Shown here one piece after another: positions 12,929 through 23,930 of a stretch of DNA of 62,000 nt. Both the position numbers and the translations under genes were made by a program. The notes below the pieces were generated by a model. It ran no database searches. It was not told the origin of the DNA and saw only the letters and a program-made list of their open reading frames with translations. Positions within the stretch are counted from its first letter, which is position 1; every line of letters starts with the position of its first letter. The stretch lies in assembly GCA_030141605.1 (NCBI GenBank), contig JAQGDQ010000292.1, positions 1 to 62,000 on the forward strand, read 5' to 3'. Source of the stretch: Tubiluchus corallicola. Taxonomy: Eukaryota > Priapulida > Priapulimorpha > Priapulimorphida > Tubiluchidae.

Positions 12929-13811
12929 GCGAGCGCGTGTGTTGAAATTACTAGTTTCTAATGTAGTGTAGTGTGGCGCCATCTGGTGATAATACACGTG
13001 TTAAGGTTTCTGAACTGTAGTTTACTATAACATGCATGCTGCCTTTTTGTAAGTTTGAGAATATCAGTCTTGCTATAAAAAATTTTGACACAACTTCAGT
13101 GCTTTATCATCTCGGAAATGGTGCTGTCAACCCACCACCATGGCAGTGTCTAGTTTTCTGCTGGATTATGTCAATTTCTTTTATTTCAGAATTCTGCCTG
13201 CCTAATCTCGTGACATGACGTGATGGGCATAATGATGATGCAATCCTACGTATGGCGGTCCTGGAGGTTATATTCCTTGCACTTTTGTCCACGAAGACGA
13301 TCAAGGAAAAACGCGTGCACTCACAGTAAAGTTCTCGGGCTTTTTTGTACTGCTTACTAATTAACGAAGTCACAAATTGCGCATGTGTCGCGTGGTTCAA
13401 TTTCCCTGACGATGTTATAACAGCTGCTACTCTCAGAACATTTTAGATATATCGTTTACTGTGGCTTTCAATATAGACTTTCCTTGTCTATACTGTGTGT
13501 AACAGACACTTCAGTTAGTTTCGCGCCTTAAGATTTCGTACTGTTTGTCAATAATTTTCACGCCGTTTGTCTCTGTTCACCTGCTCGATGGATTTTAAAC
13601 AGTAGGGGTTATTGGTGTGGTTTGATTACATGGGTACGTTCTGGTTGTTTGTAGTGTGCATGAAAATGTACTTACATTGATTTTAGCTGACTATTTGATT
13701 TGCTAATGTTAGCTTACCTTAACCTTAACTTGTTGGGGATCTCAAGACTGGGGTAATGATGTGAGTATCGTGATTGTATTTGATTTAGTAACTTGAATTC
13801 GTAATTAGGAA

Positions 13812-14318
13812 TTAATTTCTCAAGATGTGTCGCAGGAAACGCAAATTGTCTGAAAATGTTTCTGCGCATTTAATGATGATTTGTTTATGTTTACTAACCT
13901 GTGTGCAGATATGTATGAATGCAGATTGCAAAATGAGGGTATAACAGTTGATTTTGTGATGGGCTTGTGTTGCAGCATAATTTTCTGTACTTTTTAATAT
14001 TGTATTTTCCATTACGACAGCTTCATTTTCATATTGTACCAAGTATATTAGGCTACACAGGTTAATATTTTGCATTGTCAGCACAGTTACTGTAGTAGAT
14101 TTTCTGTGTAGTTTGTTTCTTATTAGCAACCCTAAGCCTGACACTTTTTTGTATGCATTACACTGAGTATGTATAAACATCAACCACTGGCGGTTAATTT
14201 TAAATGATCTACAGTTGAAACAATCAGCAAAATTCATTTCTATCAGCTGCAGTGTCTGGTCAAATGTGCACCTATTAATTTTAGCGACTTTTGCAAGTGA
14301 CCACTGTAAAAAAATCAT
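13812..14318 (-). CDS. Hypothetical 168-aa open frame, unassigned
   Basis: An ATG-started open frame of 168 codons is the longest unexplained frame outside the transposons. It has scattered cysteines and basic residues and no domain that I recognise. A possible splice acceptor (tttttttacag) overlaps its first codons, so it could be part of an exon. Composition follows the local AT bias rather than obvious codon preference, so a chance frame or an antisense transcript is quite possible. Confidence 0.2.
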   Translation of the reverse strand: MIFLQWSLAKVAKINRCTFDQTLQLIEMNFADCFNCRSFKINRQWLMFIHTQCNAYKKVSGLGLLIRNKLHRKSTTVTVLTMQNINLCSLIYLVQYENEAVVMENTILKSTENYAATQAHHKINCYTLILQSAFIHICTQVSKHKQIIIKCAETFSDNLRFLRHILRN

Positions 14319-14534
14319 CTCTTATAATTGTCAAATGTGGGGCAAATAATTATCTAATGTGCAAGTTTAGTGCTTGTATGATCAAGCCAGTTTAATCCAT
14401 AAAGTTGCACGCAGTCAGTGGACAGTTTAGATAGAATACCGAAAATCGTTGTGTGTGCAAGTGGGTCATAGCGGCAGACTAATTGTACAAACTCACGGTA
14501 AGATATTCCATATTGCTGATGTTAACTAATGTAT

Positions 14535-15449
14535 TGTAGGGAGCCGAGTGGACCACTGAGCGAAGTAGACCACTTCCGGTAAAACCGATGCGCTAAAAGT
14601 AGTGTCCTACATAGGCAGCCCAAGTAGGACACTAGCGATTTTTGTCGAGAAACTTGCTCTGGCAAAACTTGTTTCCAGTTTATATTACCATTATTTATAA
14701 GTATTGTTATGACATAATAAAGCATAAAACAAAATTTCTTTTAGAAATTGATATTCCTTGGCAATTTACAAATGCATTTCTTACAATAATTTCATCATTA
14801 TGATTAACTCCATTAATATATCATAACATTAAACCTAGTATCTAATGCTTTAAAGAGAGAAATTCTGCACACAGTTATTACAGAAAGAATTGCAAATTTA
14901 AAAATGAGACAGATGCTGCTAAGCCTTCACAACACCAAAAAGTAATTTTTAACATTTAAGAAAAGCAAGGATAATTAGTTTTAATATTATCAGTAGTATT
15001 GTAACATGTAGGGCACTGTCCTACATGGCTCGCTAGCCCATGTAGGACACATAGATCGCTAGAACGTTTACTTATAAGAAAACAATTATTTGCCCAAGAG
15101 GTAGTGAAACGGATCACCTGTTTGTGAAGTGAGACAAAATCAAAAATGATATACCTTAAACAAATGTTGAATTCGCAAAAAAGTGTTTTTTTTCACTTCA
15201 ACAACATTAATATCGAAACCAAATTTAATATTGTCCGTTTTACCAGCTCAGAATAAAATACTTTTATTTTATTAGATGTATAATAAATTATTCAACGTGT
15301 ACTAACGTTTTTAATTATTATTATTACAAAACAAGCACAACGGACGGTGTCAGTACACTTAACGACTCAATTCGCGACCTGTCTCTGGTGTCCTACTTGG
15401 GCTAGCCCAATTGGTCTACTTGGCTCAGTGGTCCACTCGGCTCCCAACA
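14535..15449. mobile_element. 915-bp TIR DNA transposon derivative (Ginger-like ends), non-autonomous
   Basis: The two ends are 38-base terminal inverted repeats differing at two positions: 14535-14572 starts TGTAGGGAGCCGAGTGGACC and the other end, read inward from 15449, starts TGTTGGGAGCCGAGTGGACC. GTAT at 14531-14534 and at 15450-15453 is a 4-bp target duplication. Inside are several copies of a GTCCTACNTGGGC-type motif (near 14605-14635, 15008-15050 and 15388-15412), forming subterminal repeats. There is no transposase frame. TGTNR ends with a 4-bp duplication are the described signature of Ginger elements, whose transposase resembles a retroviral integrase. That family assignment is inference; the element boundaries are seen directly. 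Confidence 0.8.
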
Positions 15450-15925
15450 GTATGATGAAATAATATCGTGATATTACTACCTGGTAATTAAGTTTTCGGA
15501 AGTTTTAGAAGGTAAATTGGTATTCGGCAAATCGAGAAGGTAAATATGGCAAATCGAGCAGCAAATCGCAAAACTTGAATCTTTATTTTATTTTGACACA
15601 CATTACAAAACATGCACAATATGTAACAGTTATTCTTAAACAATATCGCGAAGAAGGCCAGCGAAAGGCCAAGTGGTGTTCCAGTCAGCTGCCCCAATAT
15701 TAGTACTAATAACATTTATTAGTGGCACTGAGTTAAACTGCATTTTGCTTGATATGATCTTTTTGCTCTGACGATTTTTGCATGCTTTGAACATAAACTC
15801 ACCAGTTGGTGAGCACGCCATCTATCGAATCCTTGGCTTTTGTGAAAATAAACGGCCTGGCATACGACCTGCATAATTTGCTTTACAGACCTCCGAACTG
15901 TTCTTAGTGTAGATGTGGTAGCATG

Positions 15926-16175
15926 TGTAAGATCACTATGGCTTCAATTGTGTCAATACTCCCCTCTGTCACTTTGGTTACATACTACTTGTGACATAGG
16001 CATTACTAGTTAACTGTTAGCCTCTGCCCAATCTGGGCTTCCTGGTTGTAAGCCAGCTGTAACATTACCACCTTAAGCTGATGAGTCTGTTGCTATGAAA
16101 CTTCTTTACTGTTTTTAATAAAATAGTTTATTTTGCTTAAATCTGTGCAGTTTGATGTTTTCTGTCAGTGACTCA
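15926..16175 (+). repeat. Left LTR
   Basis: About 250 bp, beginning TGTAAG and ending GACTCA, with aataaa near 16118. It is nearly identical to 18635-18855 from the segment tgtcactttggttacat onward. Its first 40 bases differ from the right copy, and it has a 5-8 base insertion near 16077. The start is therefore less certain than the end. Confidence 0.75.
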
Positions 16176-16535
16176 GCAAATTGATGCCATGGCATTCGAG
16201 TCATCCGGACTTGTGGCACGGTCACATTGCTTGTGGACAATGTTCTTGTTTTCTCAGTTGTGCTATATCTTTAATTACCTTTTTGGATATGACTGTTCTA
16301 CACGTCGACTCTGTCTCTGATATTCTTCATCTCGAGCTGCTGTGGTCAACATCATCTCACCTTCTTGGCAGTGGTTTAACACAAGTACTCTTTGAACACT
16401 TTTAGCAACGTTTGCCCTGTTTCCTTTTTCAATTGTCAGCCTCCTTTTTACCTTTTCTACTAACACATTGGTGGTTGGCATACATTTTCACGTATTTTCT
16501 TATTTTTGACATATTTTCTTTCTTAAATTGTTGTA

Positions 16536-17278
16536 ATGGAGGGAGAAAATGGGCAGCTGTAGCCTGCAGAAGTACAAACCATTCCTGAAGTCGTAGCAGT
16601 CCTTAGAAATCAAGATCACAACATTCAACAAGTGGCTGACACAGTAACTCATTAAACTGGCAGAGTTAATCAAGCTCAGGATTCGGGTGTCCAAATTAAT
16701 AGTTTGGGGGACTCATTTAATGTCATTCAACAACTAAAAGACATACCAAAATTTTCAGGCGAGGGAGCCACGTCTGATGACTTTAGAAGGTACGTTGATG
16801 AACTAGAACGAGTTGTTAATTTGGGTTTGTCTGTTACAGACGCTGATGCAGCACTTAAAAACTTACTGTTCAAATCAGTTAAAGGGGAAGCCGTGCGTTT
16901 TCTTGTGAGCAAAAAAGATGAAATGCGCCAGCAGACCTGGTTGCAAGTACTAGCAACACTCAAAAAACAATATGCTTCAACAGCCGACACAAATCTAGCA
17001 CATATTGCACTGTTAAAATTACGACAAAAGAAGGCTGAATATGTATCGAGTTTTGCAGACAGGTTAAGTAAGCTGGCTCATCGAGCGTATTCAAAGAGAG
17101 AAATTAATAAACCTAATTCAAGAGACTTTACTTAGACATTTTTGTCACGGATTAAACTCTGATACTATTTGTAAACATCTTATTCGACGCCCCCCTCCCC
17201 CAGAGAATTTAGAAGCAGCTATTGAAACTCCTCAATGTGATCAGGCAGCAGAAGATATTTGTAAAACGGTTTAGAAGC
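16536..17278 (+). pseudogene. gag remnant of the LTR element
   Basis: The frame opens with ATG at 16536 but has stops at 16560-16562 and 16653-16655. It then runs open from 16656 to 17132 with a gag capsid-like region (IPKFSGEGATSDDFRRYVDE, then a WLQVLATLKKQY-type core and LRQKKAEYVSSFADRL). This resembles the retrotransposon gag domain used by Ty3/gypsy elements. A frameshift near 17090-17105 moves the reading to another frame (an ETLLRHFCHGLNSDTICKHL stretch), which stops at about 17270. The following frame at 17291-17758 continues with MEVDALCEDTTSDV and a Q/N/R-rich tail holding a lone C-x2-C. Confidence 0.75.
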
Positions 17279-17823
17279 CAATTGCTGCCCCTAGAACCGA
17301 TGGAGGTAGATGCATTATGTGAAGATACGACCTCTGATGTAACCAATCAGCTGCATGATGCTGTACAAGATATGACTAAAACTATAAAAGAATTAGTTCA
17401 AGAGGTTCGGTCCCAACCTCTAAAATCAAATAATGCCCCTGCAACTCTTGCATCACAACCACAAAGGTCAAATAGTCGACCATACTCCCAGAGAACTGGT
17501 TCGTTTCGGGATTACAGAAACTCCTTTGTTAGTAGAGGGTTTGGTCCTCGTAATTCTCAGCAGACGCCTTTTTATAAACCTCAAAACAATACACAATGTC
17601 GGTCTCAAACCTTTAGACCTCAAAATTTTTTCACTCTTCAGCAGAATACACGTCCAAGTGCTTGTGTGAATTGTTCAAGTCATGCTAATTACAGATGGCA
17701 GCCAAATAATTTTCGTGACGCGCAGCTGGTTCAGCGCGCAATAACCAGCGATCAGTAAACTAAATTGGGCTGTGCCTAATCAGGGCCCAGTACAGCCTAA
17801 ATTTAAGCGGACCAAATGTGTAA

Positions 17824-18633
17824 ATATGCACATAAATGATTATGAACTTGTTAATCAGCCCTTGGTAAATGTCAAAATTGCTAATGTACCATGTGCATCT
17901 CTATTAGATTCTGGGTCTGGTGGCATTATCATGTTTATTATCTGTTAAAATTTGGAAGAAATTACCAGAACAACAACGTAAATTATTTACACCCCATAGT
18001 AAATTGACTTCAGCTTCGGGTCACACTGTAGAAGTGTTAGGTCGATGTAATTTACCTGTTGAAATAGGCTCAAAAACATTTGCTGTTTCTTTTCACATTT
18101 CTCCACAGTTATCTCGGCATGCAATTTTAGGCTGTGACTTTTTGCAAGCTTCAAATGCAGTCTTGCATGTTAGTAAACAAATTCTTATGCTTGCAGATGA
18201 TTTCGCTGTTAAAGTTTGGTTCAGAAAATCAAATGAAGCCAGAACTTTTCTTATACGCGCGAAACACAACTGTCAAATTCCAACCTTATAAAATTACTGC
18301 ATGCCCTGGTGTTCTGAAAGGAAAGAATCTGTCACAACGAGGCAAATCCTTGTTAATAGAAGATGAGGATAGAATACCATTTTATAAACGACATAAAACT
18401 TGCTCTCCAGTAGCTAGTCTTGTTGAAATCCAAGCCAAACAAAATATGAACGTACCGATTTTCAACACTGGTTCTAACCCTATAACAATTAATAAGGGGG
18501 AAGTTCTGGCTCAAGTAGTTCAAGCAGCAGAGCAGGAAGTGTTTCAAGTTACTGATGTGTACTGCCACCTTCTGTGGCACAGATCAATTAAGTTAGCAAT
18601 GATGAAAGTATTTCATACTTTCTCTCATAAGGA
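17824..18633 (+). pseudogene. Retropepsin and pre-RT linker remnant of the LTR element
   Basis: A LLDSGSGG stretch near 17910-17930 is the catalytic D-S/T-G motif of a retroviral-type aspartic protease. A frameshift right after it moves to the frame at about 17925-18291, which carries the second protease hallmark (HAILGCDFLQAS). A further shift leads into the frame at about 18235-18600, with VKFQPYKITACPG, VPIFNTGSNPITINKGEVLA and similar. That resembles the spacer between protease and reverse transcriptase in gypsy elements. The reading ends at the right LTR before any reverse-transcriptase motif. Confidence 0.7.
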
Positions 18634-18634
18634 G

Positions 18635-18855
18635 TGTAAGAGCTGTTGTGCCATTGTCACTTTGGTTACATCCTATTTGTGACGTAGGCATTACTACTTA
18701 ACTGTTAGCTCTGCCCAATCTGGGTTTCCCGGTTGTAAGCCAGCTGTAACATTACCACCTTAAGTTCTGTTGCTATGAAACTTCTTTACTGTTTTTAATA
18801 AAATAGTTTATTTTGCTTAAATCTGTGCAATTTGATGTTTTCTGTCAGTGACTCA
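18635..18855 (+). repeat. Right LTR
   Basis: About 221 bp, TGTAAG to GACTCA, pairing with 15926-16175 as described for the element. It carries aataaa near 18799. Confidence 0.75.
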
Positions 18856-18869
18856 ACACATGACCAATC

Positions 18870-19390
18870 TCCAAGCATGCCTGGTTGCATTAAAATAAGA
18901 GATTTTTTGTGCAGAAGCGTTTGTCAAGGTTGCTTTTGAAGCATGTCACATTTGCAGCACTCTACATGTCCCAGTAACGAGTTCCAGAGATGAATGCCAG
19001 CGTAGGAAAAACCAAGTTGATAGCTGTCGGTGTTGGCTCTTTTCTGATAAGGCTTATAACTGTGTCCTTTGGTGCTAATTTTAGTATTTCTAATGAGGAA
19101 TTCATCTGAGTTAACATCTGTAAATCCATGGAAGACCTTGTACAATGAGTATGCCTCTACGCCTTCTCGCAGAGAATCTGTACAGTTACAGATTTCTTAG
19201 TTTCTGATCATAATTTAAGCTGTTGAGTAATTCGGTCAAGTTGACTGCACTCTTTCAAGCAGATTAATATCTTTGATAAAGTGTGGATTCCAAACTTGGC
19301 TAAAGTAATCCAGATGTGGTCATACCAATGTCTTGTAAAGTAGAAGTATTTTTTGTTTGCTAGGTATAAAAATATTCAGACTGTATGTAA
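18870..19390 (-). pseudogene. LINE (CR1/jockey-like) 3' fragment
   Basis: Read on the minus strand this gives the C-terminal part of a non-LTR reverse transcriptase: LLYKTLV, then PHLDYFSQVWNPHFIKDINL and LERVQ, a gap, and then GHSYKPYQKRANTDSYQLGF with a WNSLLGHV end. An in-frame TGA interrupts the first block and frame breaks follow. No N-terminal reverse-transcriptase motifs are present. It abuts the right LTR of the neighbouring element. Confidence 0.7.
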
Positions 19391-19712
19391 ACAAAAGCAG
19401 AAGGGCTCTGAAAAAATTATGCAAGATGCATCTATAAGTTTATGGGAATTGTACACCAATGACAGAGCATGTCACTAATTCATTATAAAATAAAATTTCT
19501 GTAAAAAGGATGAAGAAGATGTTGAGGAGATGCTGCCATCTAATATTATTCAGAAGGTAGAAGGACTAGTTACATGAAGCCATGGTGTCCAATATAAAGA
19601 ACTTTAGATCTTGCATTATGTATTACACCTGCAATTAGTTACCAGTTCTATATGTTCTGCATGAACTTGTGTGTCTCTACCAAATCTGGTACTTTCCTTT
19701 GCTAATAGTGCT

Positions 19713-19750
<38 letters not shown>

Positions 19751-19829
19751 GTGGAGGGAAGGAGGGAGGGAGGGAAAGAAAGAGAGAGAGGGGGGAGGGA
19801 GGGAGGGAGGGAAAGAGAGAGAGAGAGAT
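19713..19829. repeat. (AG)n / purine-rich low-complexity tract
   Basis: GA runs interspersed with GGGAGGGA blocks. Open frames through it on both strands are low-complexity artefacts. Confidence 0.9.
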
Positions 19830-20360
19830 TGCTACAATTTTTTTATTTTGAATGAAGGACATCCCATCAAATCATCTTACCAATTTCTGTTTATTTGCAT
19901 TATGGGAACAAGTAATTTAAATCAATTTAAATTGAATTAATTAAACAGCTCTAATTGATTGAATGATTGAATAACTACAAGTTTATTGTCCTGTACCATC
20001 CTAGCTGATCATCCCACCAATTTCAACTCGATTGAATCATGCGAAAGTGCAGTTTACACCAGTTTAAAAATAATTAGTTAAACACCTTTAATTAATTAGT
20101 TAATTAATTAATTAATTAGCTATTAACGAACTGCTACTAGTTTTTGTTTTTGAACCAAGGATATCTTAGTTAATCATCCCAGCAATTGGATAATTACTTT
20201 TTGGAATTGGATTTAATTAATTAAATACCTCTCACTAATTAAAGAATTGTGACAATTTTTTGCCCTGAGTGAAAGATATCCAAACTAATCGTCACACCAT
20301 ATTTCTACTCATTTCGATAGGTACTTTTAGAGCCATTTCGATTCATTTGGATGTAAAAAG
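19830..20360. repeat. Degenerate tandem repeat upstream of the YARS gene
   Basis: Four diverged copies of a unit of roughly 115-140 bases can be aligned by eye. Each holds a TACAANTTTTTTGTTTTGA-like block, an AAGGATATC / AAGGACATC block, a TNATCATCCCANCAATT block, and then a run of TTAATTAA. Copies start near 19830, 19970, 20140 and 20245. The array ends within 100 bases of the putative 5'UTR acceptor of the synthetase gene. Confidence 0.55.
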
Positions 20361-20525
20361 TTGAAAAAAGTATGACAGTCAGCATGAGAACTCTATTTTT
20401 CTAAGATTTAAACATTATAAATTGTATATTATGTATCTAATAACTTGTTTTTTCAGGTTTTGTAACTGCAGGCAAGTCATTTTAATCTTTTGGGTTTCTT
20501 TGAATATTTTGCAAAGATAGATCTA

Positions 20526-22106
20526 ATGGCAGAATTGAATGATTTCGATCTTGTGCTGTCACCCGACGAAAAATTCTCTTACATTACCAGAAACTTACAA
20601 GAGACACTTGGTGAAGATAAGCTAAAGGTGATTTTAAAAGAAAGAGACCTGAAAGTTTATTGGGGTACTGCTACTACAGGAAAACCCCATGTTGCTTATT
20701 TTGTACCGATGTCAAAGATAGCAGACTTCTTGCGAGCAGGTTGTGAGGTCATTATACTGATTGCAGATCTTCATGCTTACCTTGACAACATGAAAGCTCC
20801 ATGGGAACTTCTAGAGTTGCGGACTCAGTACTATGAGCAGATTATTAAAGAAATGCTGAAGTCAATTGGTGTTCCATTAGAGAAATTAAAGTTCATTAAG
20901 GGCACAGACTATCAGCTTAGCAAGGCTTACACTCTTGATGTGTATAGACTAAGCTCTTTGGTAACTGAGCATGATGCTAAAAAAGCAGGTGCAGAAGTAG
21001 TGAAACAAGTTGAACATCCATTGCTCAGTGGCTTGCTTTACCCTGGACTTCAAGCTCTCGATGAAGAATACTTGAAAGTGGATGCTCAGTTTGGTGGAGT
21101 AGATCAACGTAAGATATTTACTTTTGCAGAAAAATACCTGCCATCACTTGGGTATGTAAAGCGGATTCATTTAATGAATCCTATGGTTCCCGGATTGACT
21201 GGCGGAAAAATGAGTGCATCTGAAGAAGATTCAAAAATCGACTTGTTAGATTCACCAGCTGCTATTAAAAAGAAAATAAAGAAAGCATTTTGCGAGCCTG
21301 GAAATGTAAGTGATAATGGCATTCTGGCATTTGTAAAGCACGTACTTTTACCATTAAATAAAAATCTTCAGTTTACTGTAATGCGAAAAGAGGAATTTGG
21401 AGGAAATGTTACCTTCAGTAGTTTTGATGAGCTTGAAACAGCATTTGCAAAGGAGGAAGTTCATCCTGGTGATTTGAAGGCAGCCGTTGAACAAGGACTT
21501 AATCAGCTTCTAGATCCAATTCGCAAGCACTTTGAAACACCAGAAATGAAAAAATTGGTGTCAGCTGCTTATCCTAGCACATCAAAGTCACCGCTGTCTG
21601 ATAATGATATTTTACCCACAAGATTGAACATGAAGGTTGGAAAAGTCATTAAAATCTCCAAACATCCAGATGCAGATGCTCTATATGTTTCTCAAATTGA
21701 TGTTGGTGAAGATAAACCTCGTATTGTAGTAAGTGGTTTAGTACAATTCATTAGGGAGGAAGAACTAGAAAAAAGGCTGGTAGTCGTATTGCTGAACCTA
21801 AAGCCAGCAAAAATGCGGGGAATTGAATCTCAGGGCATGATAATGTGTGCTTCATTGGAAGAACCAAGGCAAGTAGAAGTATTAGACCCACCAAAAAATT
21901 CTAGTATAGGGGACAAGGTTTTTATTGATGGCTATTTCACTGGGCTACCAGATGAACGACTAAATCCAAAGAAAAAAGTTTGGGAGAAGTTACAAGTAGA
22001 TATGAAAGTATCAGACGCATGTGTTGCAGAATGGCAAGGCAGTGCATTTATGACCAAACATGGTCAGGTTTCATGTAAGTCATTGAAAGGTGCATCAATA
22101 AAATAG
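20526..22106 (+). CDS. YARS1: Tyrosyl-tRNA synthetase, cytosolic (526 aa, intronless)
   Basis: This enzyme charges tRNA-Tyr with tyrosine in the cytosol. The ATG at 20526 gives MAELNDF and 526 residues, against 528 in human YARS1. The class I catalytic domain has TGKPHVAYF (HIGH-type, about 52-59) and the [12 protein letters not shown] signature (KMSKS-type, about 227-237). WELLELR at 93-99 keeps the ELR tripeptide exposed in the cytokine-like mini-TyrRS of vertebrates. Residues from about 362 onward are the EMAPII-like tRNA-binding domain ([20 protein letters not shown]), ending [11 protein letters not shown]. The whole CDS is one exon. A TTGTTTTTTCAG acceptor ending at 20456, and a second AG at 20470-20471, suggest a 5'UTR intron, so this is probably a normal gene and not a dead retrocopy. 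No breaks are seen. An AATAAA overlaps the last codons. Confidence 0.96.
   Translation: MAELNDFDLVLSPDEKFSYITRNLQETLGEDKLKVILKERDLKVYWGTATTGKPHVAYFVPMSKIADFLRAGCEVIILIADLHAYLDNMKAPWELLELRTQYYEQIIKEMLKSIGVPLEKLKFIKGTDYQLSKAYTLDVYRLSSLVTEHDAKKAGAEVVKQVEHPLLSGLLYPGLQALDEEYLKVDAQFGGVDQRKIFTFAEKYLPSLGYVKRIHLMNPMVPGLTGGKMSASEEDSKIDLLDSPAAIKKKIKKAFCEPGNVSDNGILAFVKHVLLPLNKNLQFTVMRKEEFGGNVTFSSFDELETAFAKEEVHPGDLKAAVEQGLNQLLDPIRKHFETPEMKKLVSAAYPSTSKSPLSDNDILPTRLNMKVGKVIKISKHPDADALYVSQIDVGEDKPRIVVSGLVQFIREEELEKRLVVVLLNLKPAKMRGIESQGMIMCASLEEPRQVEVLDPPKNSSIGDKVFIDGYFTGLPDERLNPKKKVWEKLQVDMKVSDACVAEWQGSAFMTKHGQVSCKSLKGASIK
22097..22102 (+). terminator. Candidate polyadenylation signal of YARS1, inside the CDS end
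   Basis: AATAAA is formed by the last three codons, just before the TAG at 22104-22106. If it is used, the 3'UTR would be only about 10-30 bases. Later T-rich sequence may hold alternatives. Confidence 0.4.
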
Positions 22107-22984
22107 TGATTGCACCTGAAATCAATACACATCATAAAAGATATGATTTTTCATTAAATTTGGTTTAATTTCATAAAGAGATGTATTTATTTGTTTAAGT
22201 AGGAGGGTGATGACCAATGTTTAATGGTGAAAGATGTGTACTTATTTTAATTTATTATATATGTTAAATATGTTTTAACAGGTGTTAAATTTGTGTGCAT
22301 GCTTGGTGGCATATGGCTTATTTTGATATTTTTTTCATTAAGTGTATAATAATTGGTGCCGTAACGTGATGAACAGAATCAAAATTTTCAGTTCATGAAA
22401 AAATGTTATTAATTTTCTTGAAGACCTACCCGGTTTCCTTTTTGGTTAGATAAGAATTGTGATCAGGAATCGCTTTAAATTTTACATAAACTTGTACTTT
22501 GTTTTAAAAATTCAGCATTTTGTTTTCTGTTTGTATGTCAATAGGTATTCTGATATACTGAACTTTGATTTTTTGCAAAACACATCTATCATGAAAGCTG
22601 CAGCAGCAAAGAGTTTAACTGTTTATTTCGATGTTTAGTTTCATTTAGTTTAATTTAGTTTACTCCAATTGCCATGACAAAATACAATTATATGGTGAAA
22701 ACACAAAATTAAAAGAAAACAAGCATGTAACTAATAATGTTGATTAATCATTTATTAGGTCAATTCCAATATGGCAAACAGAAAGAAATTGTAAGTGTGA
22801 GAATAAAAGGTGGTTAATGGGAGGAAGAGGAGTATGAAAGGATATGAAGGTGTCATATGAAAAAATGAGAATAAAAAATATTAGATTTACATGAGAATGA
22901 CATAAGAATGTAACAAATGTAAATAAGTCAGCAAGGCAAACACAGTCGCAAATGGTGAGAGGAATCAGATTATGTCCACCTCCC

Positions 22985-23930
22985 CTACAAAGTCTTTTTA
23001 CTTCTTGTTATGGAGTATTGCCCATTGTTCTTCTGTAAGTGTAATATGAAACATTACAGATGATAAATGTCTGGATTATGGTCAATAATAAAGTGTTTGA
23101 AGCTTTTTTATATTTGAAAATATTATGCTCTGATTTTATATGATTAGGGAGATAGTTCCAAATTAATGGCCTGGTAAAGGAGATGAAGTGCTTTGCAACA
23201 ACTATGTTATCAAAAGAAAAGATACTACATTTGTTAAAGAAAGAGTTCAATACTGAGGCGAATTTATTTGATCCAAAATATAGAAAATTTTCTTCGAAAA
23301 CGACGTAAAGGGCTAACATTTGTCATGTATGTAGCACCCCAAAAGGGAGCTAACATAATTTAAATAAGGATAGACTAAAGAATAATAAATAGTAAGTAAA
23401 TGTGATTTGGAGAAATTGTTTTTAATATGGGTCATAATACCTATATTTTTAGCTATTTTAGACCAATAATTTTCATTTGAAAGTTCCAGTCAAGATCTTC
23501 ATGTAGAAGTACACCTAAAAATCTGTACGGTAGACTGAAAACGTTCTATAAGAAGGCTGTCGATATAAAGACGACAATTCAAAGGAATCAGTTTATTTTT
23601 GGAGCGAAATAGAATGTACTTAGCTTTTGTGGGATTAAGAGATAATTTGTTGGCTCTTTAATCAGTTAAAAATATCTGTTGAGTTATTATTTATGTAGTA
23701 ATGCTGAACTGAGTGAAATTGAAAAAGAGTGTGGTGTCATCAGCAAACTGAAAAATATTTGGACAAGTGAAAATGTTTTTTACATCGTTGATATAAAAAA
23801 ATAAAAGAGGTCCTAAAACAGAACCCTGAGGAACACCACAATTTATGGAGAGTTCAACTGAAGTATAATTATTACATCTGAGAGATGACAAAATATACCA
23901 GCAGTGATCGAGTTATTTTTGATACATTTA
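22985..23930 (-). pseudogene. LINE reverse-transcriptase fragment
   Basis: On the minus strand a reverse-transcriptase core (GVPQGSVLGPLLFFYINDV, then FADDTTLF) at about 23700-23890 is followed by a KLSLNPTKAKYILFRSKNKL block. A TRPLIWNYLPNHIKSEHNIF C-terminal block follows near 23060-23180. The blocks are in different frames with stops between them. The 5' part of the element is missing. The spacing fits one truncated, decayed element. Confidence 0.75.

Larger units (their letters stand above)
15926..18855 (+). mobile_element. Decayed LTR retrotransposon with gag and protease only
   Basis: Two direct repeats bound the element: a left LTR at 15926-16175 and a right LTR at 18635-18855. Both start TGTAAG, end CTCA, and carry an AATAAA polyadenylation signal. 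Over their last roughly 205 bases they differ at about eight positions plus two small indels. Between them are a gag-like frame, an aspartic protease and the linker that normally precedes reverse transcriptase in Ty3/gypsy-type elements. Reverse transcriptase, RNase H and integrase are absent. All frames carry stops or shifts. No clean primer-binding site follows the left LTR, and no convincing target duplication is seen. Confidence 0.8.

Noticed and set aside
16181-16481. Frames right after the left LTR as a retroviral leader protein
   Set aside because: Both strands open by chance; gag similarity begins only after 16536 and no conserved motif is seen here.
19669-19862. Open frames on both strands over the AG tract
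   Set aside because: Low-complexity repeat; frames open on both strands simply because GA/CT runs lack stops.
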